Shown here: one piece after another, positions 8,435 through 16,334 of the stretch
Numbering within the stretch: position 1 is the stretch's first letter
How the letters are laid out: each line of letters opens with the position of its first letter
Assembly (NCBI RefSeq): GCF_008386495.1
Contig: NZ_VTHJ01000044.1
Location: 103,413-167,412 of the forward strand
From: Streptomyces tailanensis
Lineage (GTDB): Bacteria; Actinomycetota; Actinomycetes; Streptomycetales; Streptomycetaceae
Direction: 5' to 3'
Length of the DNA stretch: 64,000 nucleotides
Notes under the pieces: generated by a model
The model's database searches: none
Told to the model about the DNA's origin: nothing
Seen by the model: only the letters and a program-made list of their open reading frames with translations
Program-made: the position numbers and the translations under genes

Positions 8435-8869
8435 ATGGGACAAGCTCGTGAAGTCATGGACCGACTCACGGACGCGGTCACCACACACCCCGACCTGAAG
8501 GCCCTCGCCGCGCTGTACGCCGAGGACGCGGTAGCCGTCACCCCCGACGGCGGCGAGCTCCACGGCCGGGACGACATCGTCGCGTACTGGCGCCAGATGA
8601 CCGAGGCCATCCCGCAAGGCACGTACGAGGCGGTGCACGCGTACGAGGTCGGCGACACCGCCATAGACGAGGGTTACTTCACCGGCAAGAACACCGGCCC
8701 CATCCAACTCCCCTCCGGCGAAACCATCCCCGCCACAGGCAAGGACATCAAGATCCGCGGCGTGGACTTCGCCACCGTCAAGGACGGCCGGATAGTCGAA
8801 TACCGGCTGTACTTCGACGAGATGGAGTTCCTGGGCCAGCTGGGCCTGCTCCCGAAAGAGCCGTCTTGA
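8435..8869 (+). CDS. NTF2-like / SnoaL-like ester cyclase-type protein
   Basis: 144 residues of the cone-shaped alpha+beta NTF2 fold: LAALYAEDAVAVTPDGGELHGRDDI, then IKIRGVDFATVKDGRIVEYRLYFDEMEFLGQLGLL. The pattern (DAVAVTP, G-R-D-I, GRIVEYRLYFD) is typical of SnoaL-like and nuclear-transport-factor-2-like small enzymes or binding proteins. The start is ATG 8435, preceded by GAGGAGG. The substrate is unknown. Confidence 0.88.
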   Translation: MGQAREVMDRLTDAVTTHPDLKALAALYAEDAVAVTPDGGELHGRDDIVAYWRQMTEAIPQGTYEAVHAYEVGDTAIDEGYFTGKNTGPIQLPSGETIPATGKDIKIRGVDFATVKDGRIVEYRLYFDEMEFLGQLGLLPKEPS

Positions 8870-8880
8870 CGGACAGACAA

Positions 8881-9222
8881 TTAACCCTGAGTGCCTCGCG
8901 GCGCATACATGATCACCGCCATGCCCGCGAGGCAGATCAGCGCCCCCGTCACATCCCAGCGGTCTGGCCGGTAGCCGTCCGCGACCATCCCCCAGGCGAT
9001 CGACCCGGCCACGAAGACACCGCCGTACGCCGCCAGAATCCGCCCGAAGTGCGCATCCGGCTGCAACGTCGCCACGAACCCGTACACCCCCAACGCGACG
9101 ACCCCCGCCCCGACCCACACCCACCCCCGATGCTCCCGCACGCCCTGCCACACCAGCCAGGCCCCACCGATCTCGAAGACCGCGGCCAGCACGAACAGAA
9201 CGACGGAACGGGCGATCACCAT
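8881..9222 (-). CDS. YnfA/UPF0060-family membrane protein
   Basis: 113 residues with four hydrophobic helices. Typical signatures are FEIGGAWLVWQ in helix 1, ATLQPDAHFGRILAAYGGVFVAGS in the middle, and DRWDVTGALICLAGMAVIMYAPR at the end. The family is related to small multidrug-resistance-type transporters; function in Streptomyces is unproven. ATG 9222 gives the normal family length; upstream codons would add an unlikely proline/glycine leader. It stops 12 bases after the convergent NTF2-like gene. Confidence 0.9.
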   Translation of the reverse strand: MVIARSVVLFVLAAVFEIGGAWLVWQGVREHRGWVWVGAGVVALGVYGFVATLQPDAHFGRILAAYGGVFVAGSIAWGMVADGYRPDRWDVTGALICLAGMAVIMYAPRGTQG

Positions 9223-9275
9223 GCCGGCAGCTTCGCACGGCGCTCCGGGTGGGGGTTCTTGGCCGCCAGGCAAGT

Positions 9276-9303
9276 GAGGCCCCCGGTATCGACCGGGGGC
9301 CTC
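9276..9303 (-). terminator. Hairpin downstream of rtcB
   Basis: Twelve-base arms GAGGCCCCCGGT / ACCGGGGGCCTC with a 4-base loop. It lies 6 bases past the rtcB stop in the direction of transcription and before the ynfA-like gene. There is no strong U run, as usual for high-GC actinomycete terminators. Confidence 0.75.
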
Positions 9304-9309
9304 GCCCCT

Positions 9310-10503
9310 TCAGCCCTTCACACAGACGACCTGCTTCAGTTTCGCCACGACTTGCACAAGGTCCCGCTGTTGGTCGATGACCTGCTCGATCGGCTTGTAC
9401 GCGCCCGGGATCTCGTCCACGACGCCGGAGTCCTTGCGGCACTCCACGCCCCGCGTCTGCTCCTCCAGGTCCTTCGTCGAGAAGCGGCGCTTGGCCGCCA
9501 TCCGACTCATACGCCGACCGGCCCCGTGCGACGCCGAGTTGAAGGCCTTCTCGTTGCCGAGCCCCTTCACGATGTACGAACCCGTGCCCATCGAGCCCGG
9601 GATGATCCCGTACTCGCCGGAGCCCGCGCGGATGGCGCCCTTGCGGGTCACGAGCAGGTCCATCCCGTCGTAGCGCTCCTCGGCCACGTAGTTGTGGTGC
9701 GCGCTGATCTCCGGCTCGAAGGTCGGCTTGGCCTTCTTGAACTCCTTGCGGATCACGCCCTTCAGCAGCGCCATCATGATCGAGCGGTTGTACTTCGCGT
9801 ACTCCTGCGCCCAGAACAGGTCGTTGCGGTACGCCGCCATTTGCGGAGTGTCCGCGACGAAGACAGCGAGGTCGCGGTCGACCAGATTCTGGTTGTGCGG
9901 AAGCTTCTGGGCTATGCCGATGTGGTGCTCGGCGAGTTCCTTGCCGATGTTCCGGGAACCGGAGTGGAGCATGAGCCAGACAGACCCGATCGAATCAATG
10001 CAGACCTCGACAAAATGGTTGCCGGAACCAAGCGTTCCCATCTGCCTTCCCGCCCGTTCGTGACGGAATTTGACCGATTCCGCCACCCCGTCGAACCTCC
10101 CCCAGAAGTCGTCCCACCCCGCGGTCCCGAACCCGTGCAGCTGCCCGGGATCCACGGGATCGGCATGCATCCCCCGCCCCACCGGAATCGCCTGCTCGAT
10201 CTTCGACCGAAGCCGAGACAGGTCCCCCGGCAGGTCATTGGCCGTCAGGGACGTCTTCACCGCCGACATCCCGCAGCCGATGTCCACGCCGACCGCCGCC
10301 GGACACACGGCGCCCCGCATCGCGATGACCGACCCAACCGTCGCGCCCTTGCCGTAGTGGACGTCCGGCATCACCGCCAGCCCCTTGATCCACGGCAGAG
10401 TCGCGACGTTCCGCAGTTGCTGGAGTGCTCCGTCCTCGACCGACGCGGGGTCGGTCCACATGCGGATGGGTACCTTCGCGCCCGGTATCTCGACGTACGA
10501 CAT
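9310..10503 (-). CDS. rtcB: RtcB-family RNA-splicing ligase
   Basis: 397 residues. RtcB joins RNA 2',3'-cyclic-phosphate or 3'-phosphate ends to 5'-OH ends using GTP and Mn2+. Metal-site motifs seen are DVHYGKG (47-53), GVDIGCG with Cys77, and GNHFVEV and HSGSRNIGKELAEHH further on. The nucleotidyl-acceptor His lies in ASHGAGRRMSR. ATG 10503 follows GAGGA and starts MSYVEIPGAK. No rtcA or rtcR neighbour is present, and the gene stands alone between hairpins. Confidence 0.94.
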   Translation of the reverse strand: MSYVEIPGAKVPIRMWTDPASVEDGALQQLRNVATLPWIKGLAVMPDVHYGKGATVGSVIAMRGAVCPAAVGVDIGCGMSAVKTSLTANDLPGDLSRLRSKIEQAIPVGRGMHADPVDPGQLHGFGTAGWDDFWGRFDGVAESVKFRHERAGRQMGTLGSGNHFVEVCIDSIGSVWLMLHSGSRNIGKELAEHHIGIAQKLPHNQNLVDRDLAVFVADTPQMAAYRNDLFWAQEYAKYNRSIMMALLKGVIRKEFKKAKPTFEPEISAHHNYVAEERYDGMDLLVTRKGAIRAGSGEYGIIPGSMGTGSYIVKGLGNEKAFNSASHGAGRRMSRMAAKRRFSTKDLEEQTRGVECRKDSGVVDEIPGAYKPIEQVIDQQRDLVQVVAKLKQVVCVKG

Positions 10504-10618
10504 CTCGTCCTCAAATCCCCCGAAAGAAAGCAAAAGCATGAGAAGGCAAAACCGGCGCCAAGGTCGACGAAAGGGATGCCGGACCGGCGTTCACGGCATT
10601 GCGTGCGATACACATGGT

Positions 10619-10639
10619 GCCCGGGGGTCACCCCCGGGC
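10619..10639. other. Perfect 9-bp hairpin between divergent genes
   Basis: GCCCGGGGG-TCA-CCCCCGGGC lies between the rtcB start (10503, minus) and the lipoprotein start (10708, plus). It is in the 5' region of both divergent transcripts, so it is more likely a leader structure or protein site than a terminator. Confidence 0.5.
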
Positions 10640-10707
10640 GGCAAGTGAATAAGCACAGGACAGCGCAGCGCAGGTGTCCCCAGGGACCCGTCGAGAGGAG
10701 CCTCACC

Positions 10708-11547
10708 GTGCAGCGGAAGGCGTACGTACCGGGCGTCGCCATGCTCCTCGCGGCAGTGCTCACCGCGTGCACCGGCTCGGAGGACAGCGGTTCGGCGGAC
10801 GACCCGCTCCCGGGCGACGCCGCCGCGACGGCGTCCACCGCCGAGCCCGGCCGCTACGACACACTCCCCGAGCCCTGCGGTTCCATCGAGCACGGCACCC
10901 TCGACTCCTTCCTCCCCGGCATCAAGCAGCTCACGGACGAGGAGCAGCGGCAGCAGGCGTACGAGGGCGCAGCGACGCAGACGTACGACACGGACCGGAA
11001 GGCGGGCTGCCGCTGGAAGGTGGAGTCGGCGACGGCGACGGACTATCTGTTCGTCGATTTCGAGCGTGTGGTGTCGTACGACGGCGCGGTCAGCGACGAC
11101 AGCAAGGCACAGGAGGTGTACGGCGGCAAGGTGGAGGCGGCGGACCTGCCGGAGCCGTCGCCCAGCGAGTCGGCCGATGAGTCCGCAGACGACTCCACCG
11201 CCTCGCCGTCGGACGGCACCGCCTCGGGGTCCGCATCCGCGTCCGATTCGCCCGATTCCTCCAATTCGCCCACCCCTTCCACCACGGCCAGCCCGACCGC
11301 CTCCGAGACCCCGGCCTCCCTCCAGCCCCGTACACTCGACGGTCTCGGTGACGAGGCGTTCCTGGACGACGCGCTCGGGACGAGCCGGCAGCGGACGGTG
11401 ACTGTGGTCTTCCGCACGTCGAATGTGATCGTGACGGTGGAGTACGAGGAGCAGCCGGCGACCACGACGGACGTGCCGGACAGTGAGGAAATGCAGGACA
11501 GGGCATGGAAACTGGCCGAGCGGCTGGCGGAGTCGTTCGACGACTGA
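10708..11547 (+). CDS. Secreted lipoprotein, DUF3558-like
   Basis: 279 residues. The signal peptide has lipobox LTAC (Cys at about 19). The outer domain begins LPEPCGSIEHGTLDSFLPG and includes GCRWKVES, the conserved Cys/Trp pattern of DUF3558 lipoproteins. A roughly 60-residue Ser/Asp/Pro/Thr linker (about 150-210) splits the domain before RTLDGLGDEAFLDD. The GTG start at 10708 is supported by GAGAGGAG. A second DUF3558-like lipoprotein follows at 11665, so these look like tandem paralogues. Confidence 0.8.
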   Translation: MQRKAYVPGVAMLLAAVLTACTGSEDSGSADDPLPGDAAATASTAEPGRYDTLPEPCGSIEHGTLDSFLPGIKQLTDEEQRQQAYEGAATQTYDTDRKAGCRWKVESATATDYLFVDFERVVSYDGAVSDDSKAQEVYGGKVEAADLPEPSPSESADESADDSTASPSDGTASGSASASDSPDSSNSPTPSTTASPTASETPASLQPRTLDGLGDEAFLDDALGTSRQRTVTVVFRTSNVIVTVEYEEQPATTTDVPDSEEMQDRAWKLAERLAESFDD

Positions 11548-11664
11548 GCGGCCGGTGGGGGTGGTCCGGGCGTCCGGTCGAACCCCCTGAATCAGGACCG
11601 CACTTCTTCCTCACCGCGTACGGTGGCCCCTCGGACCCGTTTGGACGTCATGAGTGAAGGAACC

Positions 11665-12639
11665 ATGCAGCGAGCCGCAGAGTCAGTTCAGCATCAGTCG
11701 CGAATCGAGCGAATGGAGCGAGTCGAGCGTTCCGTGCGTGCCCCTCGCGCGCGGGTCCTCGTGGGTGCCGCCGTCGTCCCGATGATGCTGTTGGCGGTCG
11801 GCTGCTCCTCGGGCTCGGACTCCGACAGTGCCTCCGCCGACGACGCGCCGTCGGAGGTGGCCGAGTCGGCGCTGAACGACACGTCCACGCCGGAGGTGGT
11901 CGAGGCGGCGTACGCGGTGCTGCCGAACGCGTGTGAGGTGTTCTCGCAGAAGACGTTGAAGTCGCTGGTCCCGGAGGGCGCGAAGTCCGGAAAGGCGATC
12001 AACACCGCCGAGGCGAACGTGACCGGCGACTGCCGTTGGACCAGCCTCGACGACAACGGTGTGGACGGCTCCCAGTACCGCTGGTTGAGCGTGTCGCTGC
12101 ATCTGCTGGAGTCGAACGCGGCGAACGGTCCCGGTGAGGACCGGGCGCACACGGCGTTCGAGTCGAAGGTGACGGCGGCGCAGGCCGTGGACGGTGCGAA
12201 GAAGGTCAAGTCGGAGCCGGTGACGGGCACGGGCGACGAGGCGACGGCGGTGAGCTACGACCTGGAGAAGAAGGACGAGGGCACCTTCAAGCAGCAGACG
12301 ATCGTGGTGCGTACGGAGAACGTCGTCATCACGCTCGACTACAACGGCGCGGGCCTGGCCGGTGAGAAGGCCCCGGACGCGGCCGCGTTGCTGAAGTCCG
12401 CGAAGTCCGCCGCCAAGGAGGTCGTGGAGGCGGTCGAGGAGGCGAACGAGAGCGACAGCGCCGCCTCGAAGTCCCCGTCGTCCGGTGCGACGAAGACTCC
12501 GTCGAAGGGCGCGACCAAGGGTTCGTCGTCCTCGGACGGTTCCGGATCGGACGTGAGTTCCGACTCCGACTCCTCGGGCTCGGGCAGCTCGACGACCGGA
12601 GGCTCTTCGTCCAGTGACAGCCGCAAGAGCTCGCGGTAG
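11665..12639 (+). CDS. Secreted lipoprotein, DUF3558-like
   Basis: 324 residues. A long basic N-region (about 30 residues) precedes a hydrophobic stretch and lipobox AVGC. The mature part has YAVLPNACEVFSQKTLKSLVPEG and GDCRWTSLDDNG, as in DUF3558. The C-terminus (about 265-324) is a Ser/Lys/Gly/Asp-rich tail. ATG 11665 follows GAAGGAACC. It is downstream of a paralogue and upstream of a DUF2637 membrane protein. The role is unknown; it is probably anchored to the outer face of the membrane. Confidence 0.8.
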   Translation: MQRAAESVQHQSRIERMERVERSVRAPRARVLVGAAVVPMMLLAVGCSSGSDSDSASADDAPSEVAESALNDTSTPEVVEAAYAVLPNACEVFSQKTLKSLVPEGAKSGKAINTAEANVTGDCRWTSLDDNGVDGSQYRWLSVSLHLLESNAANGPGEDRAHTAFESKVTAAQAVDGAKKVKSEPVTGTGDEATAVSYDLEKKDEGTFKQQTIVVRTENVVITLDYNGAGLAGEKAPDAAALLKSAKSAAKEVVEAVEEANESDSAASKSPSSGATKTPSKGATKGSSSSDGSGSDVSSDSDSSGSGSSTTGGSSSSDSRKSSR

Positions 12640-12694
12640 TGCCCAACTCGTAATGATCGACTGGTAAGTCGCAGTCCCACCAGGACTTTTGCCC

Positions 12695-12723
12695 GAGCCC
12701 GGCCCCCTGTCGAGGCCGGGCTC
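12695..12723 (+). terminator. Hairpin after the second lipoprotein gene
   Basis: Ten-base arms GAGCCCGGCC / GGCCGGGCTC with a 9-base loop lie 55 bases past the stop at 12639 and 80 bases before the next start. This suits termination of the lipoprotein transcript. Confidence 0.7.
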
Positions 12724-12803
12724 ACCCCACGCCGGCAACGAGTTCGCCGCACACATGTGCCACCCTGTTGCGCGCAACAACACGCAAGGGGAGGGGAGTA
12801 CGG

Positions 12804-14162
12804 GTGGCCGCGCCAATGCAGCTGACTCGAATGCACCGCGTTCTCATCGGCGTGGTCGTGTTCGGCGCCGTCATCATCGCCGGGATCGGCTTCGCGGGTT
12901 CGTACGCGGCCGTGCGGGAGCTGGCCCTGCAGAAGGGCTTCGGGAACTTCTCGTACGTCTTCCCGATCGGTATCGACGCCGGTATCTGCGTCCTCCTCGC
13001 CCTGGACCTGCTCCTGACGTGGATCCGCATCCCTTTCCCGCTGCTGCGTCAGACGGCGTGGGTGCTGACGCTGGCGACGATCGCGTTCAACGGCGCGGCG
13101 GCGTGGCCGGACCCGCTGGGTGTGGGTATGCACGCGGTGATCCCGGTCCTCTTCGTGGTGTCGGTCGAGGCCGCCCGCCACGCCATCGGCCGCATCGCGG
13201 ACATCACCGCCGACAAGCACATGGAGGGCGTCCGCCTCACCCGCTGGCTCCTCTCCCCCCTCCCCACGTTCCTCCTCTGGCGCCGCATGAAGCTGTGGGA
13301 GCTCCGCTCCTACGACCAGGTCATCAAGCTGGAGCAGGAACGTCTCGTCTACCAGGCCCGCCTCCGCTCCCGTTACGGCCGAGCCTGGCGCCGAAAGGCC
13401 CCGGTCGAGTCCCTGATGCCCCTCCGCCTGGCCCGCTACGGCGTCCCGTTGGCGGACACGGCCTCGGCGGGCTTGGCAGCGGCGGGCATCGAGCCGGCCC
13501 TGCTCCCCCCGGCGCCCGTCGAGATAGCTGCGGGCAGTCGTGCCGCTGGGGCGGCGCCCGTCCCACAGAAAGCGGCACCTCCCAGCGGGCAGCGCCCCCA
13601 ACTCGGCAGCGCCCCCACCCAGCAGCCTGAACTCGTCCTGTACGAGGAGCAGGCCCCCCAGGAACCCCCGGCCGACGAAAGCCCTTGGCTCCACGCCCGC
13701 CACCCCCAGGAGGTCCCCTACCAGGGCGGCTACGACCCCTCGTACGAACCCGAGGAACAGTACGGCGAGTGGTACGAGGAGCAGGACCCGGAGCAGTACC
13801 AGCAGTACGAGCCGGACCCCCGGGACCCCCGCTACCGGCAGCAACAGTTCGAGGCCCCCGAGCCCCAGGACGGCGAACCCTCTCCGGAGGAGACCGGCAG
13901 CTTCCCCGTCCCGGCGGGCCCCGGCCGCATCCGCGAGCTGGGCGAGGGCGGCGGCACCCCGGAACCGCCGCAGCCGGACGAGGAGTCGTACTACCAGGTC
14001 TTCAAGCAGTCGATAAACGGCAGCTACCCGACCCCTCGCGAGCTCATCGACAACGTGGCGGCCGAGTTCGGCGTCACCCTCCCCGCGGAGGAGTCGAAGC
14101 GCATGGTCAACCGCTTCACCAACCGCCACACGGCGGAACTGGAAGAGGACCACATCGCGTAA
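12804..14162 (+). CDS. DUF2637 membrane protein with disordered and C-terminal domains
   Basis: 452 residues. Four hydrophobic segments fill about 8-130 (DUF2637, distantly related to plasmid-spread Spd proteins), including FPIGIDAGICVLLALDLLL and IPVLFVVSVEAARHA. A basic segment and a Pro/Glu/Gln/Tyr-rich region (about 230-395) follow. The C-terminal DESYYQVFKQSINGSYPTPRELI... resembles a small helical DNA-binding-type domain. Residues about 241-262 are encoded by a copy of a dispersed intergenic repeat. GTG 12804 follows GGGGAGGGGAG. Confidence 0.82.
   Translation: MAAPMQLTRMHRVLIGVVVFGAVIIAGIGFAGSYAAVRELALQKGFGNFSYVFPIGIDAGICVLLALDLLLTWIRIPFPLLRQTAWVLTLATIAFNGAAAWPDPLGVGMHAVIPVLFVVSVEAARHAIGRIADITADKHMEGVRLTRWLLSPLPTFLLWRRMKLWELRSYDQVIKLEQERLVYQARLRSRYGRAWRRKAPVESLMPLRLARYGVPLADTASAGLAAAGIEPALLPPAPVEIAAGSRAAGAAPVPQKAAPPSGQRPQLGSAPTQQPELVLYEEQAPQEPPADESPWLHARHPQEVPYQGGYDPSYEPEEQYGEWYEEQDPEQYQQYEPDPRDPRYRQQQFEAPEPQDGEPSPEETGSFPVPAGPGRIRELGEGGGTPEPPQPDEESYYQVFKQSINGSYPTPRELIDNVAAEFGVTLPAEESKRMVNRFTNRHTAELEEDHIA
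13526..13555. repeat. Dispersed repeat AGCTGCGGGCA.TCG, coding copy
   Basis: The 30 bases from 13526 match the intergenic copy at 57244 at all but two or three positions: AGCTGCGGGCA, TCGTGCCGC and TGGGGCGGC. Here the element is inside the DUF2637 gene and is translated in frame as part of the disordered region. A second, partial intergenic copy starts at 57195. Confidence 0.75.
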
Positions 14163-14184
14163 CCCGCATACGTACGACTCGGAG

Positions 14185-15930
14185 TTACTCCCCGAGCAGG
14201 GCCCGCACCCGCTCCTGCCCCACCGCGAGCAGCAGCGTGGGCAGTCGCGGGCCGGTGTCGCGCCCGACGAGCAGGTGGTAGAGCAGCGCGAAGAACGACC
14301 GCTGCGCGGTCTTGATCTCCGGCGGCAGCTCCTTGGGCGTGGCGTCGGCGGCGAACCCGGCCTGGACCTTGGGCACGCCGTAGACGAGGTGGGTGAGCCC
14401 GTCGAGGGACCAGTGCGACGAGAGCCCCTCCAGCAGCCGCCGCAGCGAGCCCTGTGCCTCCTCGTCGAGGGACTTCAGCAGGTCGAGGTCGGGTTCGGTG
14501 CGCACGATGGTCCGCTGGTCGGCGGGCACGTGCGTGTTGATCCAGGCCTCGGCCTTGTCGAGCCGCGGCCGTACGTCGTCGAGCGTGGCCAGCGGGTCGG
14601 TGGGGTCGAGTTCGCTGAGGATGCGCAGGGTCTGATCCTCGGCGCCCGCGGTGATGTCGGCGACGGACGCGAGGGTCCGGTACGGCAGCGGGCGGGGCGT
14701 ACGAGGCAGCTCACCGCCGGCGGTCCGTACGGCCCGCGAGTGCGCGGCGATGTCGGCGGGCAGTGCGGACCCCTCCGCCACCTTCGCGTCGAGCTTGTCC
14801 CACTCGTCGTAGAGCCGCTGGATCTCCTGGTCGAAGGCGATCTTGAACGACTGGTTGGGCCGGCGGCGGGCGTAGAGCCAGCGCAGGATCTGCGGCTCCA
14901 TGATCTTCAGCGCGTCGCCGGGAGTCGGCACGCCACCCTTCGACGACGACATCTTCGCCATCCCGCTGATGCCGACGAAGGCGTACATCGGCCCGATGGG
15001 CTGCTTGCCCCCGAAGATCCCGACGATCTGCCCGCCCACCTGGAACGACGAACCGGGGGACGAGTGATCCACCCCGCTCGGCTCGAACACGACGCCCTCG
15101 TACGCCCACCGCATCGGCCAGTCGACCTTCCAGACCAGCTTGCCGCGGTTGAACTCGTTCAGCGCGACGGTCTCGGAGAAGCCGCAGGCGGTGCAGGTGT
15201 AGGCCAGCTCGGTGGTGTCGGCGTCGTAGGCGGTGACGGTGGTGAGGTCCTTCTCGCACCGCCCGCAGTAGGGCTTGTACGGGAAGTACCCGGCGGAGCC
15301 GCTGCTGCCGTCGTCCTCGGCGGCGGCACCGGACCCCTCGGCGGCCTCCAGCTCGGCCTCGTCAACAGGCTTCTGCTGCTTCTTCGCCGCCGCCGGGCCC
15401 TTCTTGGTCCGGTACTGGTCGAGGATCGCGTCGATGTCACCGCGGTGCTTCATGGCGTGCAGGATCTGCTCGCGGTAGACCCCGGAGGTGTACTGCGCGG
15501 TCTGGCTGATCCCGTCGAACTCCACGCCCAGCTCGGCGAGCGCGTCGATCATGGCGGCCTTGAAGTGCTCGGCCCAGTTGGGGTGGGCGGAGCCCTGGGG
15601 GGCGGGCACGGAGGTGAGCGGCTTGCCGATGTGCTCGGCCCAGGACGCGTCGATGCCGTCGACGCCGTTCGGGACCTTGCGGTACCGGTCGTAGTCGTCC
15701 CAGGAGATGAGGTGCCGGACCTCGTGGCCGCGCCGCCGGATCTCGTCGGCGACGAGGTGGGGCGTCATGACCTCCCGGAGATTGCCCAGGTGGATGGGCC
15801 CGGACGGGGAGAGCCCGGACGCGACGACAACGGGTTTGCCCGGGGCCCGACGCTCCGACTCCTCGATGACCTCATCCGCGAAACGGGAGACCCAGTCGGT
15901 GGTCTCGGTGCTCTGAGCCACGATCGGCAC
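14185..15930 (-). CDS. lysS: Lysine--tRNA ligase, class I (archaeal type)
   Basis: 581 residues. It charges tRNA-Lys with lysine through a class I Rossmann fold, unlike the class II enzyme of most bacteria. The HIGH-type motif is GPIHLGN (44-50) and the KMSKS loop is KMSSSKG; a Zn-type CxxC knuckle (CGRC / CTAC) sits between. An Ala/Lys/Glu-rich insertion (KKQQKP...EGSGAAAEDDGSSG) precedes the zinc region. It is convergent with the DUF2637 gene (22-base gap) and divergent from argS. Confidence 0.95.
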   Translation of the reverse strand: MPIVAQSTETTDWVSRFADEVIEESERRAPGKPVVVASGLSPSGPIHLGNLREVMTPHLVADEIRRRGHEVRHLISWDDYDRYRKVPNGVDGIDASWAEHIGKPLTSVPAPQGSAHPNWAEHFKAAMIDALAELGVEFDGISQTAQYTSGVYREQILHAMKHRGDIDAILDQYRTKKGPAAAKKQQKPVDEAELEAAEGSGAAAEDDGSSGSAGYFPYKPYCGRCEKDLTTVTAYDADTTELAYTCTACGFSETVALNEFNRGKLVWKVDWPMRWAYEGVVFEPSGVDHSSPGSSFQVGGQIVGIFGGKQPIGPMYAFVGISGMAKMSSSKGGVPTPGDALKIMEPQILRWLYARRRPNQSFKIAFDQEIQRLYDEWDKLDAKVAEGSALPADIAAHSRAVRTAGGELPRTPRPLPYRTLASVADITAGAEDQTLRILSELDPTDPLATLDDVRPRLDKAEAWINTHVPADQRTIVRTEPDLDLLKSLDEEAQGSLRRLLEGLSSHWSLDGLTHLVYGVPKVQAGFAADATPKELPPEIKTAQRSFFALLYHLLVGRDTGPRLPTLLLAVGQERVRALLGE

Positions 15931-16334
15931 GTCCTCTTTTTCTTAGTTCTCCAAGATCGACCGGTACGGTCCCCGGCCGACGTGGCCATTCTCCCAGCTC
16001 TGGCCAGAACAACGAAAACGCCTTTTCACTCCGTGGGTCAGCCGGGGCGCCTGGTAGCTCGGGACTGCGGGTGCGACTGGCGGCTACCGGCCCGGTGGGG
16101 GCTGGTCGCGCCACGCGGCGGAGCCGCATATCGATACAGCCCCGCGCCCCTTGAAAGCTACGGGGTGCCGCCGGTCTTTCAGGGGCGCGGGGAACAGCGC
16201 GAGCAACCACAACCCACCCGCAGCCGCCATCGAAGCGAACCCCCACCCCATGAGGCGGGCCCGAAAAACCCCTTTACCCCCCGTGGGATACTGACTCTCT
16301 ATCCATCCCCACGAGGAGAACGGCACCCACTCCT
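15931..16334. other. lysS-argS divergent intergenic region
   Basis: 404 bases between two tRNA synthetase starts. The lysS-proximal part is the likely lysS promoter. The middle (about 16056-16246) holds dispersed repeats able to fold back on each other. The last 60 bases before argS are AT-richer (GATACTGACTCTCTATCC) and end in GAGGAG. I see no T-box structure, which is as expected in this genus for these genes. Confidence 0.55.
16084..16235. repeat. Dispersed intergenic repeat (copy 2, inverted pair)
   Basis: Two inversely oriented halves: GCTGGTCGCGCCACGCGGCGGAGCCGC ... GCCCCGCGCCCCTTGAAAG (about 16100-16157), then TTTCAGGGGCGCGGGGAACA (from about 16177) with GCGCGAGCAACCACAACCC. They are the two strands of the element seen at 6250 and 22128. 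They lie upstream of argS rather than at an operon end. Confidence 0.75.

Noticed and set aside
12339..14153. Long minus-strand reading frame of about 600 codons across the DUF2637 and lipoprotein genes
   Set aside because: It is antisense to two well-supported genes, has low-complexity Arg/Glu/Gly/Val content and no recognisable domain; it is an artefact of high GC.
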